A stretch of DNA of 44,793 nt, from contig NVXU02000052.1 in the NCBI GenBank assembly GCA_002734065.2, positions 1 through 44,793 on the forward strand. The letters run 5' to 3'. This document shows positions 16,426 to 24,522 of this stretch, in pieces (positions within the stretch are counted from its first letter, which is position 1; every line of letters begins with the position of its first letter). Source of the DNA: Fluviicola sp. GTDB taxonomy: Bacteria > Bacteroidota > Bacteroidia > Flavobacteriales_D > Crocinitomicaceae. The notes under the pieces were generated by a model, which was not told where the DNA came from, ran no database searches, and saw nothing but the letters and a program-made list of their open reading frames with translations. The position numbers were made by a program, and so were the translations under genes.

Positions 16426-17145
16426 TTAACAAAAATAACTCACTCCCAATAGCGCAATAGCCCCATCAATTAGCCCGGCGCAATAAAAATCACCCCTGTT
16501 CTTATTCATAAACAGAACCAACACTATTTGCGTTGCTACAGCGATATAAAACAGCGGATTTAACAAGAGTTCGGGACGTAAGTTTGTCATTGAAGAAAAG
16601 AAGAGCAAAAGAAGGGCAATTGCCAACACTTTTGAGCCTTTTATACCCAATAATTGAGGAATCGTTTTCTGTGAAGGGGCATCGTATATTAAATCACGGA
16701 TGTCAAAAGGAATAGTCACAGCAACCACGTAAGCGTAGTGTGCAAGAGCGATGTAGAGCGTTGCAAGTAAAATTTCTTCGTTGAGCAAAGGAAAAACAAT
16801 CAATACGGCGACCCATGTAAACGCAATTAAATGGATTTTAATGAGCGGCAGTTCGCGCATATTTTTTTTTCCTATTTTTAGCACATAAAACGTGGAAATA
16901 AAGCCTGAAACGAGTAATAAAACGAAGGTGCTCACTCCTAATTTTTGAATTTTCAAAAAAGAAAGAAGCGCTCCTAGAACAGCTACCGCGATTAATAAAA
17001 TCACCCATTTTTTGTTTCTTTCTACCCATTCTAACCATGGACTTTTATACGCATTGTTCGCTTTGAAAAATCGCTGCCCGTTATACACCGCAAAGGTTGA
17101 AAAAAATGCAAAAGCACCATAAAACAACTCATTCTCTATTTGCAT
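16426..17145 (-). CDS. UbiA-like prenyltransferase-family membrane protein (start unclear)
   Basis: 239 residues from the first ATG, with about seven membrane helices. The motif IPFDIRDLIYDAPSQKTIPQ (~155-175) resembles the second Asp-rich motif of UbiA prenyltransferases; the first motif is reduced to YNGQR. The frame stays open without stop for 45 codons upstream of the ATG (to a TGA at 17281-17283). The nearest part of this extension encodes a clear extra membrane helix (ILYNNIIVALSTGVLSAGF) that the family would need. No ATG, GTG or TTG occurs there; an ATC at 17229 would give the natural-looking N-terminus KKIKNILYNN. The start codon was therefore mutated or lost, or a rare codon is used. 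The cassette-like region begins nearby, between about 17240 and 17377. Confidence 0.65.
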   Translation of the reverse strand: MQIENELFYGAFAFFSTFAVYNGQRFFKANNAYKSPWLEWVERNKKWVILLIAVAVLGALLSFLKIQKLGVSTFVLLLVSGFISTFYVLKIGKKNMRELPLIKIHLIAFTWVAVLIVFPLLNEEILLATLYIALAHYAYVVAVTIPFDIRDLIYDAPSQKTIPQLLGIKGSKVLAIALLLLFFSSMTNLRPELLLNPLFYIAVATQIVLVLFMNKNRGDFYCAGLIDGAIALLGVSYFC

Positions 17146-17376
17146 AAAGTGAGAAAACCCCGCCGAAAGAACCCCTGTAGATAAGGCAACAATAATGTTG
17201 TTATAAAGTATGTTTTTTATCTTTTTGATGGTGAGATTGTTAACGGTGCAACTTGTGTTTGTGAAATTACGCTTTTTTTGTCAAATTATGATTTGAGAGG
17301 GCGGTTGGTGGAATTAGAGGGGAAAAATGAGGGGAAATTGAATTGAATTGTTAAATTTATGATGAAAATACATGTT

Positions 17377-17420
17377 GGATATGTGTACCGGTACACATAT
17401 CTGATTGTTAGCGGTAATTA
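17377..17420 (+). repeat. Cassette-boundary-like 44-bp element, copy B
   Basis: Matches 2654-2697 at 33 of 44 positions. It contains a perfect 24-bp palindrome at 17378-17401 (arm GATATGTGTACC) and ends GATTGTTAGCGGTAATTA. GTTAGCG at 17407-17413 aligns with GTTAGGT (18691) and GTTATAC (19610), the right ends of the two attC-like repeats. The serine hydrolase gene starts 12 bases later. A further GATTGTTAACGGT lies at 17235-17247, suggesting more than one boundary. The recombination role is inferred. Confidence 0.55.
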
Positions 17421-17432
17421 AAACCAAACCAT

Positions 17433-18590
17433 ATGAAAAACATAGCATTCATTTTATTTATCGTTTTAATTGGGTGTAAATCCCCAACCGATAAAACTGT
17501 TGTTTCAAATTCGACTGAATTAGAAAAACTAAAGACGAATATCGATTCCCTCTTTAATTCTCAAATAAATGAAAATGCACCTGGAGCTGCACTGCTTGTA
17601 TCTTACAATAGTGAAATGCTTATTAGTAAAGGCTATGGCTTAAGAGATGTAAATGGTAAACATCCAATTACATCAAATACAAATATTAGAATGGCTTCAG
17701 TAAGTAAACAATTTACAGCATTGTGTATTTTAAGCCTCGTTGATAAAGGTGTTCTTAATTTAAATGATTCGTTGAATAAATATTGGAACTATCCTGTTTT
17801 TAAAAATATAACAATCAACCATTTATTAAACCATACCTCTGGAATTGCGGATTATGAAGAGTATTTCAATAAGAATTGGGACAGGAATAAAATAGTAGAA
17901 AATAAGAATATTTTAGAGTGGCTTTCTACAAACCCAAGACCAGTATTTGAAGTTGGTAAAAATTGGGAGTATTCTAACACAGCGTATTTAGTTCTTGCTC
18001 TTTTAGTGGAAAAATTAAGTGGAAAAGAATTTTCATCTTATGCTCAAGAGAATGTTTTTAAAAAAGCAGGAATGGAAAACACTACATTTTTCAATCTTGC
18101 AAAACCAGTCGAAATTAAAGAAAGAGCATTCTGCTATGATAAAGACAGTTTAGGTAACTGGAAGAAAATTGATGGATTTTATATGAATGGAGTTTTAGGA
18201 GATGGAGCAGTTTATACCAGTATTAATGATTTCCATAAGTATAATAATGCCTTACAAGAACAATCTATTGTATCTGAAGAAATGCATAAATTAATATTTC
18301 AACCAAGTTCTATGGTATTGCCAGAAAAGGCAAAATATCAGTTTAATTTTTTGAATAACGCTGAAGAAAGATATGCTATGGGTTGGTTTGTGACCGAAAA
18401 AATTGCGCTTCATACTGGAAGTTGGAATGGAACAAGAACCATAGTAGTGAAAGAATTTACAAGACCATTAACTATTGCTATATTTCTAAACTTTGCTTCA
18501 TCTGATACAAGAACAAAACTTATTGAAGAAACATATGAATTGGTAGATGAATACATAAAAACTACCGCTAACACCGTATATAAAAAATAG
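17433..18590 (+). CDS. Serine hydrolase, class C beta-lactamase-like lipoprotein (cassette gene 1)
   Basis: 385 residues. Lipoprotein signal with LIGC (Cys15). The penicillin-binding fold has SxxK at Ser89-Lys92 (SVSK), YSN at 180-182 and HTG at 327-329, so all three active-site motifs are intact. Family members include class C beta-lactamases, D-amino acid peptidases and esterases; the substrate cannot be assigned. The last codons (TANTVYKK) are encoded by the left end of the attC-like repeat 18566-18697, so the reading frame runs into the repeat before stopping. It is AT-rich compared with the flanking genes and is the first of three genes in the cassette-like block. Confidence 0.85.
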   Translation: MKNIAFILFIVLIGCKSPTDKTVVSNSTELEKLKTNIDSLFNSQINENAPGAALLVSYNSEMLISKGYGLRDVNGKHPITSNTNIRMASVSKQFTALCILSLVDKGVLNLNDSLNKYWNYPVFKNITINHLLNHTSGIADYEEYFNKNWDRNKIVENKNILEWLSTNPRPVFEVGKNWEYSNTAYLVLALLVEKLSGKEFSSYAQENVFKKAGMENTTFFNLAKPVEIKERAFCYDKDSLGNWKKIDGFYMNGVLGDGAVYTSINDFHKYNNALQEQSIVSEEMHKLIFQPSSMVLPEKAKYQFNFLNNAEERYAMGWFVTEKIALHTGSWNGTRTIVVKEFTRPLTIAIFLNFASSDTRTKLIEETYELVDEYIKTTANTVYKK

Positions 18591-18697
18591 CGGTTTAAGT
18601 GCTTAAACAAAAAGTAAATAATAAAATAAAGGTCAGTTATAATCCGAAAAGTTAGTGCTTAAAAACTCGCTACTTTTCATATACAATACCGTTAGGT
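18566..18697 (+). repeat. attC-like element 1 (about 132 bp)
   Basis: The left end CGCTAACACCGTATATAA and right end CATATACAATACCGTTAGGT are imperfect inverted repeats. Inner arms also pair: AATAGCG / CGCTACTT and GTGCTTAA / TTAGTGCTTAA regions. This gives a long bulged hairpin. GTTAGGT at 18691 fits the integron R' consensus GTTRRRY; the left CTAAC fits most of the R'' core. The first 17 bases (GCTAACACCGTATATAA) are identical to element 2. It overlaps the last 8 codons of gene 1. Confidence 0.6.
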
Positions 18698-18721
18698 TTC
18701 ATTAAGACCAACCACTAACCA

Positions 18722-19480
18722 ATGATAAACTTCTTCAGAAAAACACGAAAAAAAATGGCAGATGATAACAAACCATTGAAATACATAAGATATGCAATTG
18801 GTGAGATTGTGCTTGTTGTAATTGGAATTTTGATTGCTTTATCAATTAATAATTGGAATGAAGAGAGGAAAATTGAAAATATGGGTAAAGAATATATTGG
18901 CGAAATATATACAGATTTAAAAAATGAGATATCCAATATTGAAGAAATACTCATTGGTTTAAGAACTCAATCTAATGGAACCGAAAATGTTCTGTCTTTT
19001 TTTGAATCAAAAGATAAAGTAATTAAAGATACTATCCAGTTCACTGAAAATCATTGGGCACCAGCACGATTATTTATCGTACAAAGAGACATAAATACAT
19101 TTGATAAATTAAGAAGTTCTGGACAACCTGGTTTGCTGAAAAATGATTCTCTTTCTAACTTATTAGATAGATTCTATAAGAATTTTGATATTCGTATTTC
19201 TAACTTTAAAGAGTACCCTCTACAAATTAGGATGGATTTAAGAAAAATTTCATTCCCAATTGGAAATATGGATGACTTTAAATATGAAATAGAAAACAAT
19301 AAATTATCGTCAGCATTCATCAGTGAATATTTAAATAATGAAGAGGTATATGAACACTTATTATCCATTTTGAAAACTTGTCGTTACAACACTAGATTTT
19401 TTGAAGAATTATCTACAGAAGCTCTAAAATTAATTAACTATATGGAAGAGAATTACCCGGAATTAAAAGACAAAAAATAA
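18722..19480 (+). CDS. DUF6090 family membrane protein (cassette gene 2)
   Basis: 252 residues. A short basic N-terminus is followed by one transmembrane helix (~22-45) in the stretch YAIGEIVLVVIGILIALSIN and the hallmark NWNEERK. The rest is a mainly helical, charged extracytoplasmic domain. This matches DUF6090, a family common in Flavobacteriia with no known function. It lies between two attC-like elements, 24 bases after the first and 5 bases before the second. An alternative Met at residue 12 (MADDNKPLKYIRYAIG) would give a start closer to family norms. Confidence 0.8.
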   Translation: MINFFRKTRKKMADDNKPLKYIRYAIGEIVLVVIGILIALSINNWNEERKIENMGKEYIGEIYTDLKNEISNIEEILIGLRTQSNGTENVLSFFESKDKVIKDTIQFTENHWAPARLFIVQRDINTFDKLRSSGQPGLLKNDSLSNLLDRFYKNFDIRISNFKEYPLQIRMDLRKISFPIGNMDDFKYEIENNKLSSAFISEYLNNEEVYEHLLSILKTCRYNTRFFEELSTEALKLINYMEENYPELKDKK

Positions 19481-19485
19481 CGAAA

Positions 19486-19616
19486 GGCTAACACCGTATA
19501 TAATTTATTGCTAGTCCTCGCCTACTTACGAAAATCCTTGCGGATTTTCTATTCGGTTTGTATTTGCTAAATTAGTTGCTTAAAACACGCAACAAACCAT
19601 ATACAAATCGTTATAC
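19486..19616 (+). repeat. attC-like element 2 (about 131 bp)
   Basis: Begins GGCTAACACCGTATATAA (17 bases identical to element 1) and ends CATATACAAATCGTTATAC. Terminal arms pair (TAAC/GTTA, GTATAT/ATATAC, TTTATTGC against GCAACAAA). An internal 8-bp hairpin (GAAAATCC, loop TTGC, GGATTTTC) occupies 19530-19549. The segment TTAGTTGCTTAAAACACGC aligns with TTAGTGCTTAAAAACTCGC of element 1. Spacing after the gene and length resemble integron attC sites. Confidence 0.6.
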
Positions 19617-19661
19617 CTTATTTGAAAATAACTGATACTTTTACAATAAAAAACCACCCCC

Positions 19662-20141
19662 ATGAACGAAATTAAATTTACATACAAACCCAGAACAAAA
19701 ATGGTAATCGGCATGCTTGTTCTTTTGACTATTCTTTCCATTATTTTCTTTCAAATTGCTCTTAATAATGATAGCGGATTGGGTTTACTTTCGATTGAGC
19801 TTTCAATAGGTGGAGCAACAATTTTTTACTGGTTTTTGTTTGGACTTTGTGCGCTATTTACAATTACTTGGTTAAAAGGTTATTTAAAGGGGAGGGCGAC
19901 TGTTAGAGAAGTTGTGCTTGATGCAACAAGTCTTTCAGCTCCTAAAAGTGCTTTAAGTAGCAAGATTAAAACGATTAATTATTCTGATATTTCAAGTATC
20001 GATGAGGGACAATTAAATGGACATACTATGCTAAACATAACCCATAGTAACGGTGTTTTTATGATTCCAAAAGCAATGCTCATTGACAGTCAGTCATTTG
20101 ATCAATTAACGATTGCCATTAAGGAGAAGTGTAAATTATAA
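19662..20141 (+). CDS. Small two-helix membrane protein (cassette gene 3)
   Basis: 159 residues. Two transmembrane helices (~15-33 and ~51-72) are followed by a soluble ~85-residue beta-rich domain reminiscent of the bacterial PH-like or YcxB type (VREVVLDATSLSAPKS ... INYSDISSIDEGQ ... NGVFMIPKAML). Function is unknown. It starts 46 bases after attC-like element 2; a TACTTTTAC at 19636 may be a -7 element. No third attC-like element follows, so the array end may be truncated. It converges with the GT9 gene with a 25-base gap. Confidence 0.65.
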   Translation: MNEIKFTYKPRTKMVIGMLVLLTILSIIFFQIALNNDSGLGLLSIELSIGGATIFYWFLFGLCALFTITWLKGYLKGRATVREVVLDATSLSAPKSALSSKIKTINYSDISSIDEGQLNGHTMLNITHSNGVFMIPKAMLIDSQSFDQLTIAIKEKCKL

Positions 20142-20166
20142 AGAGAAAAAACCCTCACGAGCGATT

Positions 20167-21162
20167 TCATCGCATTAAAAACGCAACCTTCTCCACTCCA
20201 ATCTCCAAAATGCAATCACAATCTTTCCCTGCATCGCAACTTGGGCATTTTTCGTCAAAGACCAAAATGTTAACATTGGTACCTAAAGCCTGCCACCTTC
20301 CCGGGTGAATTGGACGCTTTGGAGAGTACAAACCAATCGTGTTCACTCCACAATAAGCCGCAATATGCAATGGTCCGGTAGAACAGGCCACTAAATTCTT
20401 TGCTTTGCTGATAAAAAACATCAATTCTTCCAAAGAAAACTGCCCTGTTGAGTCCATGATATTTTCGTGTGTAGGAATCTCATTTCTAAACGTTTTTCCT
20501 TCGTTTTCTGTTCCTGTAAATACCACTTTCTCACCTTTTTCGGCTAAAATTAGCGCCAATTCCATGTACTTTTTAATCGGCCATTCTTTGGCGCTTCCTT
20601 GTGATTTTGGATGCAAAATAGTGACGTTCTCCAAAGAGGCAAAATCCGAAGGCAAGGAAACTTGAGAAACACTGAAGAACTTTGTGCTTGCTATAACTTG
20701 CTCTAAATCAGGGGGGTTATCTAAGCCAAAAGGGCGGAGCAACTCGTGATTTAATTGCGCTTCATGGAGGTTGGAGTTTTTTCGAGTGAAGTTTACTCGA
20801 TGCGTACAGGTCAACAAATGATAGGCTCTGTGCGAGGTTCCAACACGAACTGGCACTTTTGCTTTCTTTGCCAAAGAAGCAATTTTTTTGTCTGGAAAAA
20901 CGTGAATGATTGCGTCTGCCTCAAGAGCTCTAAAGTTGCGAATTTTGTCCGCTTTGTGAATATTCAAGTAATCATTCCAATCAACGTATTTATCGACTTT
21001 AGAATAGGCGTTCACGATTGCTTGTGTGTATCCTTTTCCGAGAAAAATGATTTCTACCTTGGGAAATCTCTCTTTCAGCCAAGCGCAAATCGGGAGCGTT
21101 AACATTACGTCTCCGATGCTGTCTGTGCGACTAATAATGACCTTTTTATTATTCAAATCCAT
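20167..21162 (-). CDS. Glycosyltransferase family 9 (heptosyltransferase-like)
   Basis: 331 residues. It begins with ISRTDSIGDVMLTLPI, the family 9 signature for heptosyltransferases, and contains ILHPKSQGSAKEWPIKKY and the donor-binding CSTGPLHIAAYCGVNTIGLYS. Cys-rich PSCDAGKDCDC near the end is usual in this Bacteroidetes subgroup. It probably adds a heptose-like sugar to the lipopolysaccharide core in the cytoplasm. Its start overlaps the stop of the upstream GT2 gene by one base (TAATG), so the two are coupled and likely build the same core oligosaccharide. It is the last gene of the long minus-strand cluster. Confidence 0.9.
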   Translation of the reverse strand: MDLNNKKVIISRTDSIGDVMLTLPICAWLKERFPKVEIIFLGKGYTQAIVNAYSKVDKYVDWNDYLNIHKADKIRNFRALEADAIIHVFPDKKIASLAKKAKVPVRVGTSHRAYHLLTCTHRVNFTRKNSNLHEAQLNHELLRPFGLDNPPDLEQVIASTKFFSVSQVSLPSDFASLENVTILHPKSQGSAKEWPIKKYMELALILAEKGEKVVFTGTENEGKTFRNEIPTHENIMDSTGQFSLEELMFFISKAKNLVACSTGPLHIAAYCGVNTIGLYSPKRPIHPGRWQALGTNVNILVFDEKCPSCDAGKDCDCILEIGVEKVAFLMR

Positions 21163-21914
21163 TATTCTTCTCGATTTAAACGTCTTAATTCTTGGTATTT
21201 AAACACATTCGATTGTGCGCTAATTTGGGCAATTTTAAAGCCTTTCCAGCCGTCCAAAAAGCCTAATTTAATGAAAAACATGCTTGTAAATCGTGCCAAA
21301 GCACTAAAATAGGGTTTTAAAACAGATGCTTTTTTTCCTGCTTTGTACATTTTCATCGCCGTCAATGTCGAGTATTTATCTGCTCTCGCCCTGTGGTCTT
21401 TGTAATCGTAATAAGAATAGTGCGAAAGATGTCCTTCCAATTGAATCACTTGCAAATTCATAGGATAAACCAATTCTTCATGCACAAACTCCCCATCCCA
21501 ATAGCTTCCTTCTTTCGGAAAAAGACGTATTTTAACATCGGGATACCAACCGGAATGTTTGATCCATTTTCCGCAATAATTGGTCATTCTATTGAGACTA
21601 TAAATCTCAGGATCTGTTCTTTCTTTTACTTTTAGAATGGCCTGTTTAAGTTCCTCGTCAAGGGCTTCGTCTGCATCAATGGAAAGAATGTAATCGTATT
21701 GAGCAAGACTATTTAAATGATTTTTAGTCGAAGCATAACCCTCCCACAATCGCTGTGTGAATGTGACTTCCAGACCTTTGCAAATCTTTTCTGTGTTGTC
21801 TTTGGAGAATGAATCGAGTACAATAATTTCGTCTGCAACGCCTTTTAAAGAAGAAATACATCGCTCTATATTTCGCTCTTCGTTGAGCGTAATTATCGTT
21901 GCAGAAATTTTCAT
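21162..21914 (-). CDS. LPS core-type glycosyltransferase family 2 (WaaE/KdtX-like)
   Basis: About 250 residues from the ATG at 21914. This start is chosen because MKISATIITLNEERN is the typical family start and it overlaps the upstream stop as ATGA. A GT-A fold with VLDSFSKDNT, the DADE metal site (IDADEALD) and MTNYCGKWIKHSGWYPD matches the WaaE/KdtX type that adds glucose or a related sugar to the lipopolysaccharide inner core. It is coupled to GT9 downstream and the DUF4837 gene upstream. Confidence 0.9.
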   Translation of the reverse strand: MKISATIITLNEERNIERCISSLKGVADEIIVLDSFSKDNTEKICKGLEVTFTQRLWEGYASTKNHLNSLAQYDYILSIDADEALDEELKQAILKVKERTDPEIYSLNRMTNYCGKWIKHSGWYPDVKIRLFPKEGSYWDGEFVHEELVYPMNLQVIQLEGHLSHYSYYDYKDHRARADKYSTLTAMKMYKAGKKASVLKPYFSALARFTSMFFIKLGFLDGWKGFKIAQISAQSNVFKYQELRRLNREE

Positions 21915-22978
21915 TTTACCAACTCTATACTTCTTAAAATGGCTTGAATTTCTCTCAATGGATGCGTCCAAGTTGTTGTTATTGGAGCGTCAACATAGCC
22001 ACTCACTGTCATTATTTTCTTTCGTTCTGGGTGAATGAAATGAAATGCCCAAAAAGCACCACCTGTACTGTGTTTTGGTTTGCCTTTAAACATAAACATT
22101 CCGCGCATTTCGTAGCCATTGAGACCACTGACGGTTGTAATATCATTTCCTTCTGGGTAAACGACTTCGTTGTATTGCGTGCCCATATACATGCCCTCAA
22201 CCTCCGAAGGAACGTTGTATTTAAGCATGGTGTCTCTCGCCGCTAAAAAAGGGTCGAAGGCGAATTCAGAAGAGTCTGTATAATCGTATTGATAAATCAT
22301 TATTCCAGAAAATATCGCTCCGACATCTTCCGAACCACCTGCTCCGATGAATTCTATCGGCCGAGAAGCCGCTGGAAACTCAATTCGGTAAAAATTCTTT
22401 CTGCTGGTCACTAATTTAGAGCGAGAAGGCAACGCCAAATCGATTCCAAAATTATCTTTTATATCCTTCTTTAGGTTGGTGTTTTTACTCACAGAAAAAT
22501 TCTTCATCAACCTTCTCCAAGAGACATCGTCAAACTCTTTGTGCACATTTGGGAGCCCTCTTTTGCAGGTTTCTAATAACTGATCATAATCTTTTGCCGT
22601 AATGTCTATCACAACTTGCCCTCTTGCCCAAACGTCTATTCTTTTTTCAATTTTGCCATTTTCTCCCGTATAATTAGGGTCAATTTCTAAAAACAATGTG
22701 TTTCGAAACCGTTTAATTCCTTCTGTAAAGTGTTTTGGGGTTCTATGTGTTAATTGAAAAGTAGGAACATCTGGCAAATACGGAAGAATGTATTGCACCA
22801 ATCCAGAGTCTAGTGCGTCTTGTATTTTAGAATTCCATACCCCCGTTTCGCAGACGACTAATATTTCTCCTACTTTTCCAGTTACACTCATTCCTGTAGA
22901 TAATTTTCTGCCGGACTCACATTTTGTAAAAGTGAATAAAAGTGTTATTGATAGTGCTAGTAAACTAATTATTTTCAT
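21911..22978 (-). CDS. DUF4837 family lipoprotein
   Basis: 355 residues from the ATG at 22978, which gives a signal peptide (MKIISLLALSITLLFTFTKC) with a probable lipidated Cys20. The rest matches DUF4837, a Bacteroidetes-specific family of unknown function (GEILVVCETGVWNS near the start, GGAFWAFHFIHPERKKIMTV near the end). It lies between the lytic transglycosylase and the LPS glycosyltransferases, consistent with an envelope role. The 86-base spacer to mltD holds a weak 5-bp hairpin (23041-23059) followed by TCGATTTTTG on the minus strand, possibly a partial attenuator. Confidence 0.85.
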   Translation of the reverse strand: MKIISLLALSITLLFTFTKCESGRKLSTGMSVTGKVGEILVVCETGVWNSKIQDALDSGLVQYILPYLPDVPTFQLTHRTPKHFTEGIKRFRNTLFLEIDPNYTGENGKIEKRIDVWARGQVVIDITAKDYDQLLETCKRGLPNVHKEFDDVSWRRLMKNFSVSKNTNLKKDIKDNFGIDLALPSRSKLVTSRKNFYRIEFPAASRPIEFIGAGGSEDVGAIFSGIMIYQYDYTDSSEFAFDPFLAARDTMLKYNVPSEVEGMYMGTQYNEVVYPEGNDITTVSGLNGYEMRGMFMFKGKPKHSTGGAFWAFHFIHPERKKIMTVSGYVDAPITTTWTHPLREIQAILRSIELVK

Positions 22979-23064
22979 CGTGTTTTGTTTCGTTAAAACC
23001 CGCAACTTTTCGGATAGAATATTCTTTCAACAAAAATCGAGCCTATTAGAAAAGTAGGCAAGAC

Positions 23065-24522
23065 TTACTTCACCCTTATTTTTTGACCAATGCTCAACCT
23101 GCTAATATTGATTCTTGGGTTCAAACGCTTCAATTGAGACTGCGACATTCTGTAGCGTTGGGCAATTTTTCCAAAAGTGTCTCCTTTTCTTACAGAATAG
23201 TATTTTTTGGTGCCAGAAGTCGTTGTTTTAGGCTTATAAGTTGTTGTCGTCTTGCCTTTTTTTACTTTTAGACGTTGCCCCACATATATTTTAGTAGAAC
23301 GCAAGCCATTCATTCTCTGAATCGTAGAAACAGTTGTTCTGTACTTGCCTGCGATCGTTCCGAGTGTTTCTCCTGACCTCACTTTGTGATAAGTATAAGA
23401 TCCCGCAACCGTTGTTTTGGGTTTTGTGCTGTTAGAATTTGTCTGTTTTGGTCTTTCTTTTACATAGCCCGACGCTTCCATAGCGTATAAACTGTCTTCC
23501 AAAGTGACTAACTCTCCCACTTTCTGCAAAGGCAAAGAAATGCACTGATTCGGCTGTGTTTTCGGTATGTAATTCTTCTTATAAATAGGATTTAAGCGCT
23601 CTATTTCTTCTTCTTCCATTGATAGAAGTTTAGAAATTGTCGAAAAATGCACCCCTTTTGACAGGCAAATCGTATCTAATTGTGGATAGCGAATTTTTGC
23701 TTCTTTCGGGATGATATTGTGTTCTGCATGATAGGTTAACAAGTACGCGGCAGCAATAAAATTAGGAACATATCCTTGTGTTTCTCTCGGCAAGAAAGGT
23801 CGAACTTCCCAGTAAGTCAACTTGTTTCCAGAGCGACGAATTGCCTTGTTTACGTTTCCAGGTCCTGCGTTGTAAGCCGCCAAAGCAAGGTTCCAATCGT
23901 TGTAAATTTCGTACAGTTTTTTAAGGTAACGACAAGCGGCATCTGTTGCCAATGCCGGGTCCATTCTTTGGTCGATGTAAGAATTTTCTTTCAATCCGTA
24001 CATTCTCCCCGTTGCATACATAAATTGCCAAAGACCCAATGCTCCAGCACGAGATTTTACCTGAGGGCGCAATCCACTTTCGATAACCGCGAGGTATTTT
24101 AACTCAATCGGGAGGTTGTGTTCTGCCAATTTTGCTTCAAACATATCGAAATACAACTTTGATCTTCCCAAAACGACTCTTGCAAAACCTCTTCTTCTTC
24201 TGGTAAAGAATTTAATGGTAGAAAGCGTTGTTTCGTTACAATCCAAATGAAAAGGACTCATTTCATTCATTATTTCCAAGCGCTCACAGTAAACTTCGTC
24301 AGAAAACTCTGGAATGGAGTCTTTTTCATAGTTCAAAGCTTCAATAATGGAGTCATAATCGCCTTCTGGAGAATATTCTGCATAGAAATAATCAAGACTT
24401 TGCTCGATTGTTTTTATCATTTGCTCCCCTTTCAGGCTGTCTTCTTTTGTCCAGCTGTAAGCAGGTTGCGCCAGTGCGTTTACCGACCACAATAAAACAA
24501 TTAGTATTCCTATTATCTTCAT
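23065..24522 (-). CDS. mltD: Membrane-bound lytic murein transglycosylase D with two LysM domains
   Basis: 485 residues from the ATG at 24522 (a TTG one codon earlier is less likely). Signal peptide ~1-19. An SLT domain in the middle has the catalytic Glu in AVIESGLRP and the motifs GALGLWQFM and AAYNAGPGNV. The C-terminal part holds two LysM peptidoglycan-binding repeats (HKVRSGETLGTIAGKY and YSVRKGDTFGKIAQRY) separated by a Thr/Lys-rich linker. It cleaves peptidoglycan glycan strands to anhydro-muropeptides. The start codon overlaps the gatA stop by one base (TGATG). Confidence 0.93.
   Translation of the reverse strand: MKIIGILIVLLWSVNALAQPAYSWTKEDSLKGEQMIKTIEQSLDYFYAEYSPEGDYDSIIEALNYEKDSIPEFSDEVYCERLEIMNEMSPFHLDCNETTLSTIKFFTRRRRGFARVVLGRSKLYFDMFEAKLAEHNLPIELKYLAVIESGLRPQVKSRAGALGLWQFMYATGRMYGLKENSYIDQRMDPALATDAACRYLKKLYEIYNDWNLALAAYNAGPGNVNKAIRRSGNKLTYWEVRPFLPRETQGYVPNFIAAAYLLTYHAEHNIIPKEAKIRYPQLDTICLSKGVHFSTISKLLSMEEEEIERLNPIYKKNYIPKTQPNQCISLPLQKVGELVTLEDSLYAMEASGYVKERPKQTNSNSTKPKTTVAGSYTYHKVRSGETLGTIAGKYRTTVSTIQRMNGLRSTKIYVGQRLKVKKGKTTTTYKPKTTTSGTKKYYSVRKGDTFGKIAQRYRMSQSQLKRLNPRINISRLSIGQKIRVK

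Noticed and set aside
20142-20166. Third attC-like element after cassette gene 3
   Set aside because: The 25-base gap holds only a 5-bp hairpin (GCGAT/ATCGC) shared with the GT9 gene end; no CTAACACCG core is present.
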